From: Breoghania sp963678585
GTDB taxonomy: Bacteria > Pseudomonadota > Alphaproteobacteria > Rhizobiales > Stappiaceae
Assembly: GCA_963678585.2 (NCBI GenBank)
Contig: CAXXGA010000002.1
Span: 62,001-126,000 of the forward strand
Direction of reading: 5' to 3'
Length of the DNA: 64,000 nucleotides
Positions 26,871-35,732 of the stretch are shown here, piece after piece (the first letter of the stretch is position 1; the number at the start of each line of letters is the position of its first letter). A program made the translations under genes and the position numbers. Below the pieces are notes generated by a model, which did no database searches, had not been told where the DNA came from, and saw only the letters and a program-made list of their open reading frames with translations.

Positions 26871-27509
26871 TCAGCCTTCGTTCCTGACGCAGATCCGGAC
26901 GTCCGCCCGCCCCGGCGCCTTCCGAGCCCGGCGCATCCCGCTATCCTCGCATCGGATGCGCTGGCGGCCATCTGCCGTCAGTTTCTTGAAATGACGGCCT
27001 GTTCCATGAAGACCATGGCCGAGCGCTTTCCGCTGCGCTCCCGTCTGTCGGCAGGATCGGAGGCGGCGCATACGCCGTTCGCGGCGTTTGCGCGTGCCGG
27101 AAATACTTTCGGTGCCGGTGCGCACGGCGCTGCGTGGTCGGGGTAGTGTTTGCGATTCCCGTAGCGGCAGGGACGAGAAGAACCGTGCCGGCTCTTCCGA
27201 CCACAGCGTGGATACGCTCCGTGAGGGCTGTTCGCCGCAACAGTAATTTGATGATCAAATTTGTTGTTTGGAATGTCTATCGCATTTTTAGAGCAGGGTT
27301 TTTCCTATTTTCGTAGGCCGAAATTCCCGGATAGAGTATTCTGGTCACTGAAAGAATTGGGATCGGACGCGATCCTTCTGGGCCCTGCGGCATTTTGTGG
27401 AATGTCGCTCGGGCTCGTAAACTCCGACGGTGCCGCGTGATTAAGTGAAAAGACTGGCGTCGAAATGGGACGGATTTCGCTGCCGGTCGTTGTGATGGAG
27501 GGGATTGGT
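26871..27509. other. Intergenic region upstream of fixK
   Basis: About 640 bp without a supported gene. It is AT-rich from about 27235 and contains a 17-bp perfect palindrome at 27245-27261. It should hold the FixJ-dependent fixK promoter. Confidence 0.5.
27245..27261. promoter_or_regulatory. Palindrome upstream of fixK
   Basis: AATTTGAT-G-ATCAAATT is a perfect inverted repeat centred about 257 bp upstream of the fixK start. Its inner TTGAT and ATCAA halves are those of an FNR/FixK box, but the spacer is one base instead of four, so it is not a standard site for that family. Confidence 0.35.
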
Positions 27510-28223
27510 ATGACCTATCTCGAGCAAACGTCACAGGCTCATGATCAGGCTGCGGCCGATATGGGCCTCGATGACGTGGCTGCCGTATGGGCTGACTATG
27601 TAAACGGCCCGAAAGTCCGAAAACTCGACCTGGCTCCCCACGAAGCTGTCTTCTACGAAGGCGATCCCGCCGACCACATCTACGAGGTCGGACGCGGGAC
27701 GGTGATGCTGTACAAGCTGTTACCCGACGGGCGCCGTCAGGTCGTGGAGATCCTGAAAACCGGAGATCTCTTCGGCTTCCAGTGCGGGCGGATCTACGAT
27801 TGCACCGCGGAGACGCTGTCAGGCGCCGAAATCCGCGCCCTCAGCCGCAAGGACATCGATCTGTCGCTCAGTCTGCAGCGCCATGTCGGCGACCGCATGC
27901 TGGCCAAGATGGAATCCCTGCACGATCACGCCATGCTGCTTGGCCGCAAGTCTGCGATGGAGCGGGTGGCGAGCTATCTCATGCATTTCGTGCCGGGACG
28001 GGGTATCGCCGACTGCAAGGGGCCGGACGGCGATGTCGACGAAGGGCTGGTCGAACTCTCGATGACCCGGCAGGAAATCGCCGATTATCTCGGTCTGACG
28101 ATCGAGACCGTGAGCCGGGCCATTTCGGAACTGAAGCGCCGCGGTCTGATCCGCATCGAAAAACAGGACCGGATCGTCATTCCGCGGATCTGCGGCCTGT
28201 GCCGCCTGACGGGCATGCACTAG
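27510..28223 (+). CDS. fixK: Crp/Fnr-family regulator FixK
   Basis: A 237-residue Crp/Fnr-type activator: a cyclic-nucleotide-like beta-barrel (APHEAVFYEGDPADHIYEVGRGTVMLYKLLPDGRRQ), a dimerisation helix, and an HTH (LSMTRQEIADYLGLTIETVSRAISELKRRGLI) whose E-T-V-S-R recognition helix matches proteins that bind TTGA-N6-TCAA. It lacks the N-terminal cysteine cluster of FNR, so it does not look like a direct oxygen sensor. The ATG at 27510 follows GGAGGGG. It is next to fixLJ and faces hemN, and boxes of the expected type occur before hemN and ccoN. FixJ control is the expected input. Confidence 0.92.
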   Translation: MTYLEQTSQAHDQAAADMGLDDVAAVWADYVNGPKVRKLDLAPHEAVFYEGDPADHIYEVGRGTVMLYKLLPDGRRQVVEILKTGDLFGFQCGRIYDCTAETLSGAEIRALSRKDIDLSLSLQRHVGDRMLAKMESLHDHAMLLGRKSAMERVASYLMHFVPGRGIADCKGPDGDVDEGLVELSMTRQEIADYLGLTIETVSRAISELKRRGLIRIEKQDRIVIPRICGLCRLTGMH

Positions 28224-28224
28224 G

Positions 28225-28252
28225 AAAAAAGCGGGGCCCGGAAGTGCCCCGC
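28225..28252 (-). terminator. Rho-independent terminator for hemN (minus strand)
   Basis: GCGGGGC (28231-28237) pairs with GCCCCGC (28246-28252). On the minus strand the stem is followed by six T residues (the A run at 28225-28230), a classical terminator for transcription coming from hemN. It starts just past the fixK stop. Confidence 0.75.
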
Positions 28253-28372
28253 CCGCCGACGAGAAGCTTCTCTCCATAGATGTCCATAAGGCGCGGGCTC
28301 AGCCCTGCCTTGAATACCCTTGCGCAGCGGGTGTCTCATGCCTCTGGCATCGCACCGCAACCGCCACCTGCT

Positions 28373-29719
28373 TTACACCGCAACCGAATGTCTGGCGGAG
28401 CTGTTGGCGAGATAGCTGTCGAAGGCGGCCGCAGCGACGCGTACGTAGGGCTTGCCGGCTTCCGTCACCCTGACATTCCATCCCTCGATTTCCGCCAGCC
28501 CGTCATCGACCATTTCCTGCAGGCGCTCAAACCCGTCGGCCAGTTGCTGCGGCTTCATCCCGTGCCGGGCGGCGATGGTCTCCACATTCGCCTCATAAGC
28601 GGTCATAAGCATTTCGATGATGTCGGCGCGGGTGCGGTCGTTCTCGTCGAGCGCGATGCCGCGCACGACGGGCGCATGACCGGCTTCGATGGCGCGTTCC
28701 CAGCCGCCCACGTCAGGCGCGTTCTGGACATAGCCCTGCGGCAGGCGGCCGATGGAGGATGCGCCCAGTCCGATCAGGATCTGGGCGTCGTCGGTGGTGT
28801 AGCCCTGGAAGTTGCGGTGAAGCGTCCCGTCCCTCAGTGCAATCGCCATGGGGTCGTCCGGGCGGGCGAAATGATCGAGCCCGATGGCTACATAACCGGC
28901 CTCGACGATTGCCGCACGCGCGGCATCCGCCAGATCGCGCCGGGCCTGCGCATCCGGCAGGTCCGCTTCCTCGATCAGCGTCTGGTTCTTCTTGAACCAG
29001 GGCACATGGGCGTAGCCGAACAGTGCGATACGGCCGGGCTCCAAAGTTAGGGCGCGGGCCACAGTCTCGCGGATCGCGTCGCATGTCTGACGTGGCAGGC
29101 CGTACATCAGGTCGAAATTGATCGCATCGATGCCTTTGTCGCGGAGGGCGGCCACGGCGGTCGCGACCGTCTCGAAAGGCTGGATGCGCCCGATGGCCTC
29201 CTGCACGGTCGCGTCGAAGTCCTGAACCCCGAGGCTCGCCCGTGTCACCTTCGATGCAGCGAGCGTCCCGGCGATTTCCGGCGTCACCGTGCGCGGGTCG
29301 AGTTCTATGGCGTGTTCGTGGCCGGGGACGAAGTCGAACGCCTCGTGAAGCGTTTCCATGATGCGCAGGAACGAGGCTCGCGGCATCAGGCTCGGCGTGC
29401 CGCCGCCCCAATGGATGTGGCTCAGGCTGCGCCGCGATCCGATCAGGTCGCGCGCCAGCCGGATCTCCTTCATCAGGGTCTCGCCATAGGCGGCGATCGG
29501 CTCATCCTTGCGGCTCGCCTTGGTATTGCAGCCGCAATAGTGGCAGATCTCCCGGCAGAAGGGCACGTGGAGATAAAGCGACAGCGGTGCGTCGGGCAGG
29601 TCCGCGAGCCATTCGGCGTAGGTTTGCGGTCCGACCTGGGCATTGAAATGCGGGGCGGTCGGGTAGGACGTGTAACGCGGAACGTTGCGGTTCGCGTATC
29701 GGGCTTCAATTAGTGTCAT
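28373..29719 (-). CDS. hemN: Oxygen-independent coproporphyrinogen III oxidase
   Basis: A 448-residue radical-SAM enzyme that converts coproporphyrinogen III to protoporphyrinogen IX without oxygen, feeding heme to the cbb3 oxidase. The cluster motif CREICHYCGCNT (CxxxCxxCxC form of HemN) follows SLYLHVPF. HIHWGGGTPSLM and the C-terminal HemN domain (EMLMTAYEANVETIAARHG) are present. The ATG at 29719 starts LIEARYANRNVPRYTSYPTAPHF, the usual N-terminus. An upstream ATG at 29767 would fall inside the FixK box and is rejected. The box centre is about 41 bp from this start codon. Low-oxygen induction by FixK is expected. Confidence 0.95.
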   Translation of the reverse strand: MTLIEARYANRNVPRYTSYPTAPHFNAQVGPQTYAEWLADLPDAPLSLYLHVPFCREICHYCGCNTKASRKDEPIAAYGETLMKEIRLARDLIGSRRSLSHIHWGGGTPSLMPRASFLRIMETLHEAFDFVPGHEHAIELDPRTVTPEIAGTLAASKVTRASLGVQDFDATVQEAIGRIQPFETVATAVAALRDKGIDAINFDLMYGLPRQTCDAIRETVARALTLEPGRIALFGYAHVPWFKKNQTLIEEADLPDAQARRDLADAARAAIVEAGYVAIGLDHFARPDDPMAIALRDGTLHRNFQGYTTDDAQILIGLGASSIGRLPQGYVQNAPDVGGWERAIEAGHAPVVRGIALDENDRTRADIIEMLMTAYEANVETIAARHGMKPQQLADGFERLQEMVDDGLAEIEGWNVRVTEAGKPYVRVAAAAFDSYLANSSARHSVAV

Positions 29720-29753
29720 GAGCGCGATTAGACCTGAACTGGATTGCACCACC

Positions 29754-29767
29754 TTGATGTGGGTCAA
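29754..29767. promoter_or_regulatory. FixK/FNR box upstream of hemN
   Basis: TTGAT-GTGG-GTCAA fits the TTGAY-N4-RTCAA consensus of FNR/FixK activators. It lies about 41 bp upstream of the hemN start codon. Confidence 0.8.
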
Positions 29768-30491
29768 GTGCCCGGGAACGCAGCGTTACAAGTGCTGGGT
29801 TGTCCCGGATTATCGCCACCGGAAGGCCGTATGGCCGTGAAAGGCCCGTCTCGAACGGGCCTCAGGCGACGCCTCGTCTCTTTTACTTAAGGCAGCGCCA
29901 CGCGCAAGAAAAGCCGCCGTCGCGCAGATGGGCCGATTCGCGCCCTTGGAACGCGGGAGCCTGCGATCTCGCAACGGGGCGACGCACCCGTGCATTGGGG
30001 CAGAGCGATGGTGCGCAAGGGCGCGCAATGTCGCGGACGACCCGATTGGGCCATGCGGTGGGCTAAAGCCCTCGTCTGTGCGAGGACAGTGACTGGAATT
30101 GCGAATTCGCATGTCTGGGGGGATCTCTGGTCTGTCGGCACGGGCATCATGCGCGGCGAAGGGCCTGCCTCAGAGGCCTCTTGCCAGAAGAGGAATATGT
30201 CTGGACGATTCTTCGGAAAATCGATGCAAGCGGCCGGTTTCCGTGCAAGAGTGTGGAAAAATTGACTAAGGGTTGCGGCCCGAAGCATTCAGCCGCTGAC
30301 GTTGTAGTCTCAAAAATATTCTGCAGAAAACTGGCGCTCGCAGGTGTTGTGCGGGCAGGCAGACTTCGCCGGAGCCGAGTATTTGGGGCACAGGCGAGAC
30401 AAAAGGCCGCACCCTGAAGGCTCCAATCAGGGATTGGCCTGATTGTAAAATTTGCATGGGTCTGCTTTTTCATTTGTCTAACCTGAGCGTA
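29768..30491. other. Long intergenic region between hemN and ccoN
   Basis: About 720 bp between the two FixK boxes, without a convincing gene. A hairpin AGGCCCGT/ACGGGCCT lies at 29842-29862. The short frames here have no family features and poor codon character. The region separates divergent FixK-controlled promoters and could hide a small RNA, but nothing in the sequence proves it. Confidence 0.45.
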
Positions 30492-30505
30492 TTGACGCAT
30501 GTCAA
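30492..30505. promoter_or_regulatory. FixK/FNR box upstream of ccoNOQP
   Basis: TTGAC-GCAT-GTCAA is a perfect TTGAY-N4-RTCAA box centred about 117 bp upstream of ccoN. A class II promoter would start transcription near 30540 and leave a leader of about 75 bases. Confidence 0.82.
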
Positions 30506-30615
30506 GGCGGAGCCCCTGATGCGTCACTACGCCTCGCATTGGAGGCTCGGGAGGTGCGTCTTGATCGCGCTAGTCGAGTGTTCGGATTCTTCGTCCAAAC
30601 TCTGGGGCTGACAAC

Positions 30616-32262
30616 ATGGCTCGACCGACACATGCCCGCTACCTGACCATGGAGCAGGGCGGTTTTGCTCTCTTTCTGATTTTGGTGGCTTTCGCCTGCC
30701 TGATCATTTCGGGCAAGACCTTTGACGGCGTTATGGCGTTCCACGCGGCGTTCGGGGCGCTCGTGACCGCCGGCGGCGCGTTTTTCATTCTGAAAAGCTA
30801 TTTCGATGCGGATGGGGCCCTGCCGGCCCAGACCATCGATGGCCGCCCGAACTACAACATGGGCCCGGTCAAATTCGCCTCCGTTGCGGCGATGGTCTGG
30901 GGGCTCGCCGGCTTCACCGTGGGGCTGATCATCGCCCTTCAACTGGCCTTCCCGGCGCTCAATTTCGATCTTCCGTGGACCAACTTCGGGCGGCTTCGCC
31001 CGCTGCACACCTCCGCGGTGATCTTCGCCTTCGGCGGCAACGTGCTTCTGGCAAGTTCCTTTTACGTGGTCCAGCGCACCTCGCAGGCGCGCATGCCCGG
31101 CACCGTCGCGCCCTGGTTCGTGATCATCGGCTACAACGCCTTCATCGTGATCGCCGGCACCGGCTACCTTCTGGGCGTGACCCAGTCCAAGGAATACGCC
31201 GAGCCGGAATGGTATGCCGACCTGTGGTTGACCGTCGTGTGGGTGGTCTATCTGCTGGTCTTCCTCGGCACGATCTGGAAGCGCAAGGAGCCGCATATCT
31301 ATGTGGCGAACTGGTTCTACCTCGCCTTCATCATCACCATCGCGATGCTGCACATCGTCAACAACCTGACGATCCCGGTCTCCGTCTTCGGAACCAAGTC
31401 CTACATCGTGTGGTCGGGCGTGCAGGACGCCATGGTGCAATGGTGGTACGGCCATAACGCGGTGGGCTTCTTCCTGACCGCGGGCTTCCTTGCCATCATG
31501 TATTACTTCGTGCCCAAGCGGGCCGAGCGGCCGGTCTATTCCTACCGTCTGTCCATCGTCCACTTCTGGGCGCTGATCTTCCTCTACATCTGGGCCGGTC
31601 CGCATCACCTGCACTACACGGCCTTGCCGCAGTGGGCTTCCACCCTTGGCATGACCTTCTCGATCATGCTGTGGATGCCGTCCTGGGGTGGCATGATCAA
31701 CGGCCTGATGACGTTGTCGGGCGCGTGGGACAAGCTGCGCACCGATCCGGTCCTTCGCATGATGGTCGTCTCGGTCGCCTTCTACGGCATGTCGACCTTC
31801 GAGGGTCCGCTGATGTCGGTGCGTGCGGTCAACGGTTTGTCCCACTACACCGACTGGACCATCGGCCACGTGCACTCCGGTGCGCTGGGCTGGGTCGGCT
31901 ACATCTCCTTCGGCGCCCTCTACTGCCTGATCCCGTGGCTGTGGAACAAGAAGAGCCTCTACTCGCTCCGGCTGGTGAACTGGCACTTCTGGATCTCCAC
32001 CATCGGCATCGTCTTCTACATCACCTCGATGTGGGTTTCGGGCATTCTCCAGGGTCTGATGTGGCGCGCCTATGACGCTCTCGGCTTCCTCGAATACTCG
32101 TTCGTGGAAACGGTTGCGGCGATGCACTGGTTCTATGTGTTGCGCGCGTTCGGCGGCGGACTGTTCGTCCTCGGTGGTTTCATCATGGCCTTCAACCTCT
32201 GGATGACCGTGACACGCGGTGAGGCGGAAGTCGCCGAGCCTGCGCTCGCGCCGGCGCAATAG
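30616..32262 (+). CDS. ccoN: Cytochrome c oxidase cbb3-type subunit I
   Basis: Catalytic heme-copper subunit of the high-affinity cbb3 terminal oxidase, 548 residues and about 12 membrane helices. It contains the low-spin heme ligand region RPLHTSAVIFAFGGN, the copper-site helix VQWWYGHNAVGFFLT, the His pair GPHHLHYTALPQW and the heme-ligand helix DWTIGHVHSGALGWVGY. It lacks the Glu of aa3-type D-channels, as expected. It is the first gene of ccoNOQP, preceded by a FixK box. Reduces oxygen to water and pumps protons under microaerobic conditions. Assignment is secure. Confidence 0.98.
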   Translation: MARPTHARYLTMEQGGFALFLILVAFACLIISGKTFDGVMAFHAAFGALVTAGGAFFILKSYFDADGALPAQTIDGRPNYNMGPVKFASVAAMVWGLAGFTVGLIIALQLAFPALNFDLPWTNFGRLRPLHTSAVIFAFGGNVLLASSFYVVQRTSQARMPGTVAPWFVIIGYNAFIVIAGTGYLLGVTQSKEYAEPEWYADLWLTVVWVVYLLVFLGTIWKRKEPHIYVANWFYLAFIITIAMLHIVNNLTIPVSVFGTKSYIVWSGVQDAMVQWWYGHNAVGFFLTAGFLAIMYYFVPKRAERPVYSYRLSIVHFWALIFLYIWAGPHHLHYTALPQWASTLGMTFSIMLWMPSWGGMINGLMTLSGAWDKLRTDPVLRMMVVSVAFYGMSTFEGPLMSVRAVNGLSHYTDWTIGHVHSGALGWVGYISFGALYCLIPWLWNKKSLYSLRLVNWHFWISTIGIVFYITSMWVSGILQGLMWRAYDALGFLEYSFVETVAAMHWFYVLRAFGGGLFVLGGFIMAFNLWMTVTRGEAEVAEPALAPAQ

Positions 32263-32275
32263 GGGATAACGATCT

Positions 32276-33010
32276 ATGTCTCTCTGGCACAAACACGAGA
32301 TCTTCGAGAAGTATTCGATGGTCCTGGTGATCGGCATCCTTGTGGCTGTCGCCATCGGCGGGCTCGTCGAAATCGTCCCGCTCTTCTATCTCAAGAGCAC
32401 CATCGAAAAAGTGTCGGGCATGCGGCCCTACACCCCGCTGGAACTGGCCGGACGCAACATCTACATCCGCGAGGGCTGCTATCTCTGCCATTCGCAGATG
32501 ATCCGTCCGATGCGCGACGAACTGGAGCGCTACGGCCATTACTCGCTGGCGGCTGAATCCATGTACGACCACCCCTTCCAGTGGGGGTCCAAGCGCACCG
32601 GTCCGGACCTTGCCCGCGTCGGCGGCAAGTACTCCGACGAATGGCATCGCGACCATCTGGTCGATCCCCGTTCGGTGGTGCCGGAATCGGTCATGCCCGG
32701 CTATCCGTTCCTGCTCAAGGCAAAGCTTGAGACCCGGGACATCGCCGATCACCTGAAGACCAACGTTACCGTCGGCGTTCCCTACTCCGAGGAGGCGATT
32801 GCCTCCGCGCGGGACGATCTCATGGCTCAGGCCAATCCCGACAGCGATGGCGTCGATGCTCTTCTGGAACGTTATCCGAACGCGGTCGTGCGCGATTTCG
32901 ACGGCAATCCGAAGATGCTCAGCGAGATGGATGCGCTCGTCGCATACCTGCAGGTGCTTGGAACGCTCGTGGATTTCTCGATCTACGACGACAAGGCCAA
33001 TCTGAGATAG
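32276..33010 (+). CDS. ccoO: Cytochrome c oxidase cbb3-type subunit II
   Basis: A 244-residue membrane-anchored mono-heme cytochrome c of the cbb3 oxidase. One N-terminal helix (SMVLVIGILVAVAIGGLVEIVPLF) anchors the periplasmic domain. The heme site is REGCYLCHSQMIRPM with CxxCH, and TGPDLARVGGKYSDEWHRDHL and VMPGYPFL supply the distal side with a methionine ligand. It starts 13 bp after ccoN. Passes electrons from CcoP toward the CcoN active site. Confidence 0.98.
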   Translation: MSLWHKHEIFEKYSMVLVIGILVAVAIGGLVEIVPLFYLKSTIEKVSGMRPYTPLELAGRNIYIREGCYLCHSQMIRPMRDELERYGHYSLAAESMYDHPFQWGSKRTGPDLARVGGKYSDEWHRDHLVDPRSVVPESVMPGYPFLLKAKLETRDIADHLKTNVTVGVPYSEEAIASARDDLMAQANPDSDGVDALLERYPNAVVRDFDGNPKMLSEMDALVAYLQVLGTLVDFSIYDDKANLR

Positions 33011-33019
33011 GGGGCGCAG

Positions 33020-33172
33020 ATGGAAACCTACAATCAAGCGGCACATTTCGCCCAGACCTTCGGTCTTCTCTACTTCGTCATGATTTTCCTTGGCGTGCTC
33101 GTCTACACGTTCTGGCCTCGCAATCGCGAGCGGTTCGACGACGCAGCCCATATCCCGCTGAGGGAGGACTGA
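33020..33172 (+). CDS. ccoQ: Cytochrome c oxidase cbb3-type subunit IV (CcoQ)
   Basis: A 50-residue single-helix protein (METYNQAAHFAQTF, then GLLYFVMIFLGVLVYTFWPR, then an acidic tail ending LRED), with the length and layout of CcoQ/FixQ, which stabilises the oxidase complex. The ATG at 33020 is preceded by GGGGGC. It sits between ccoO (9 bp gap) and ccoP (3 bp gap), the canonical position. Confidence 0.93.
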   Translation: METYNQAAHFAQTFGLLYFVMIFLGVLVYTFWPRNRERFDDAAHIPLRED

Positions 33173-33175
33173 TCG

Positions 33176-34054
33176 ATGGCTGATGATCACAAGAAACATG
33201 TCGATGAGGTCTCCGGCGTGGAGACGACCGGCCACGAGTGGGACGGTCTGAAGGAGCTGAACAATCCGCTGCCGAAGTGGTGGCTCTACATGTTCTATGC
33301 GTGCTGCGTGTGGGCATTCGGCTATTGGGTGCTGATGCCGTCATGGCCGCTCGTCTCCAGCTACACGGCCGGCATGCTGGGCGCGTCCCAGCGTGAAGAG
33401 GTCGCAGTGGCGCTGGAAACCGGCATCGCTGCGCGCAACGAACTGGGGGCAGGCCTCGCCGATGCCTCGCTGGAGGAAATCCAGAACGACAGCAGCATGC
33501 TGGAATTCGCCATGGCCAACGGCCGTGCGGCTTTCGGCGACAACTGCGCGCCCTGTCACGGTTCCGGTGCAACCGGATCGCCGGGCTACCCGAACCTGCA
33601 GGACGACGACTGGCTGTGGGGCGGCACGCTCGACGACATCCACTACACCGTGGAAAACGGCATCCGCTCCACCGGCGACGACACCCGCCTGGGCGACATG
33701 CCGGCCTTCGGTCGTGACGAAATCCTGTCGCGCGGGGAGATCACGCAGGTCGCGAACTACGTCTACACGCTGTCCGGCGGCGCTGCCGACGACGGCGTCG
33801 ACGTGGCAGCGGGAGAAACCCTGTTCGTCGACAATTGCGCGGCCTGTCATGGCGAGGACGGCAAGGGCATCAAGGAAATGGGTGCGCCCAACCTGACCGA
33901 TGCGGTCTGGCTCTTCGGCGGTACGATCGACGACATCAAGGCGCAGGTGACCAACGCCCGTAACGGCGTGATGCCGACCTGGAGCGGACGTCTCGATCCC
34001 GTGACGATCAAGTCGCTTGCCGTCTATGTGCATGCGCTGGGCGGCGGCGAATAG
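33176..34054 (+). CDS. ccoP: Cytochrome c oxidase cbb3-type subunit III
   Basis: A 292-residue diheme cytochrome c subunit. An N-terminal segment (HVDEVSGVETTGHEWDGLKELNNPLPKWW) leads to a membrane helix (LYMFYACCVWAFGYWVLMP). Two cytochrome c domains follow, with heme sites DNCAPCHGSGATG and DNCAACHGEDGKG and the ligand methionines in LGDMPAFG and GVMPTWSG. It takes electrons from soluble or bc1-linked cytochromes. It is the last gene of ccoNOQP and is followed by a strong GC hairpin. Confidence 0.97.
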   Translation: MADDHKKHVDEVSGVETTGHEWDGLKELNNPLPKWWLYMFYACCVWAFGYWVLMPSWPLVSSYTAGMLGASQREEVAVALETGIAARNELGAGLADASLEEIQNDSSMLEFAMANGRAAFGDNCAPCHGSGATGSPGYPNLQDDDWLWGGTLDDIHYTVENGIRSTGDDTRLGDMPAFGRDEILSRGEITQVANYVYTLSGGAADDGVDVAAGETLFVDNCAACHGEDGKGIKEMGAPNLTDAVWLFGGTIDDIKAQVTNARNGVMPTWSGRLDPVTIKSLAVYVHALGGGE

Positions 34055-34081
34055 CAGCCGACGCGCAAGGCGTTTCGATCT

Positions 34082-34109
34082 GGCGGGCGGCGGGAAAACG
34101 CCGCCCGCC
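34082..34109 (+). terminator. Strong GC hairpin between ccoP and ccoG
   Basis: GGCGGGCGGCG (34082-34092) and CGCCGCCCGCC (34099-34109) form an 11-bp perfect stem with a GGAAAA loop. No T tract follows, so it may be a partial terminator or an mRNA stabiliser separating ccoNOQP from ccoGHIS expression. Confidence 0.55.
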
Positions 34110-34267
34110 GTCATGACGACAGGCCGGGGCGGGCCAGACCGGGTTTCACGAACTGCGAAAAAGCCGTCAGTGCGAACGCAGGAGACGACCGGTCACAGTT
34201 GAGTGCTGGTGCGACCGGGGCCTTTCCGACAGGTCCGGGCAACGTCACGCAGGAAGGAAGCGCAAGA

Positions 34268-35725
34268 ATGCGCAAGGATCTCGAAGCGAATCCGGTGCAT
34301 GGCGAGCCAGACGAATGGTTCGCCTCCGCCAAGAAGATTTATCCGATGGCGGTCCATGGTCGCTTTCGCAAGATCAAGTGGGCCATTCTGGTCCTGACCC
34401 TCGGCCTTTACTACTTCCTGCCCTTCGTACGCTGGGACCGCGGACCCGATGCGCCCGATCAGGCGGTGATGATCGATATGGCGGGACGGCGCGCCTATTT
34501 CTTCTTCATCGAGATCTGGCCGCAGGAGGTTTATTACGTCACCGGCCTGCTGATCCTCGCTGCAATGGCGCTGTTCCTGATGAACGCCGTCGCAGGCCGG
34601 CTTTGGTGCGGCTATCTCTGCCCGCAGACGGTGTGGACCGATCTTTTCATGGCGGTCGAGCGCCTCGTGGAAGGCGACAGGCGTGAGCGCATCAGTTTCG
34701 ACCGGGCTCCGTGGACGGGGTCGAAGGTCGCCCGCAAGGCCACGAAGCATTTCCTCTGGCTGATGATCGCCTGGTGGACCGGCGGCGCGTGGGTGCTCTA
34801 CTTCAACGACGCGCCGACACTTGTCTGGGATCTCGCGACCGGGCAGGCCCCTCTGGTGGCCTATACGTGGATCGCCATCCTGACCTTCACGACCTATGCG
34901 CTTGCCGGACACATGCGCGAGCAGGTCTGCGTGTTCATGTGTCCCTGGCCGCGCATTCAGGCCGCGCTCACCGACGAGCACGCCCTCAACGTTACTTATC
35001 GCTGGGATCGCGGCGAGCCGCGCGGCTCGCTGAAGCAGAACCTGAAGCTTCAGGCGGAAGGCCAGAAGGCGGGCGATTGCATCGACTGCATGCAATGCGT
35101 CCATGCCTGTCCGACGGGTGTCGATATCCGAAACGGCATGCAGCTCGACTGCATCCAGTGCGGTCTCTGTATCGATGCCTGCGACAACATCATGGAGAAG
35201 ATCGGCAAGCCCACCGGCCTGATCGGCTATGACAACGACATGAACGTGGAAGCGCGTGCGGAAGGGAAGTCGGTCGACTACCGGCTGGTCCGTCCGCGTA
35301 CCGTCATTTATGCGGGGCTGATCTCCATCATCAGCATGGTCATGCTCTATGCGTTGGTGACCCGGACCTTCGAGGGCATCAACGTCCTGCACGACCGCAA
35401 CCCGATCTTCGTCAAGCAGTCCGACGGCACGATCCGCAACGGCTATACCGTGCGCATCCTCAACAAGCGCGCGAAGGAACGCGACTTCGTGTTCGGGCTT
35501 GAGAACATGCCCTTCGGCACCCGTATCGAGGTGGTGGGATCGCAGGGTGAGATCGGTGGCTATCCCTATGTGACCGTCGGCCCGGACCGGACCCGTGAGG
35601 TTCGCGTGCTCCTCTTCTCGCCGCTGGGGGCGGATCTGCCCAAGTCAACGCCGATCACATTCCGGATCGTCGACATGCGCACGGGTGACACGGCGCGTGC
35701 GGACGATTATTTCAAAGCGGAGTGA
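34268..35725 (+). CDS. ccoG: Cytochrome c oxidase accessory protein CcoG (FixG)
   Basis: A 485-residue membrane ferredoxin-like protein, shown in other bacteria to act in copper delivery for cbb3 oxidase assembly. It has about five helices, the CGYLCPQTVWTDLFM and CVFMCPWPRIQ motifs, two 4Fe-4S sites (CIDCMQCVHACPTG; CIQCGLCIDACDNIM) and a C-terminal Ig-like FixG domain (about 380-485). The ATG at 34268 follows AGGAAGGAAG; a TTG at 34199 would add 23 residues and cannot be ruled out. It is first in ccoGHIS. Confidence 0.95.
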   Translation: MRKDLEANPVHGEPDEWFASAKKIYPMAVHGRFRKIKWAILVLTLGLYYFLPFVRWDRGPDAPDQAVMIDMAGRRAYFFFIEIWPQEVYYVTGLLILAAMALFLMNAVAGRLWCGYLCPQTVWTDLFMAVERLVEGDRRERISFDRAPWTGSKVARKATKHFLWLMIAWWTGGAWVLYFNDAPTLVWDLATGQAPLVAYTWIAILTFTTYALAGHMREQVCVFMCPWPRIQAALTDEHALNVTYRWDRGEPRGSLKQNLKLQAEGQKAGDCIDCMQCVHACPTGVDIRNGMQLDCIQCGLCIDACDNIMEKIGKPTGLIGYDNDMNVEARAEGKSVDYRLVRPRTVIYAGLISIISMVMLYALVTRTFEGINVLHDRNPIFVKQSDGTIRNGYTVRILNKRAKERDFVFGLENMPFGTRIEVVGSQGEIGGYPYVTVGPDRTREVRVLLFSPLGADLPKSTPITFRIVDMRTGDTARADDYFKAE

Positions 35726-35732
35726 CCTCAAC

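Noticed and set aside
29800..30288. Short frames between hemN and ccoN on both strands
   Set aside because: Arg/Pro-rich sequence without family similarity; overlapping frames on opposite strands.
30502..32355. 617-residue minus-strand frame
   Set aside because: Antisense to ccoN, whose heme and copper ligands are unmistakable, and it crosses the FixK box region.
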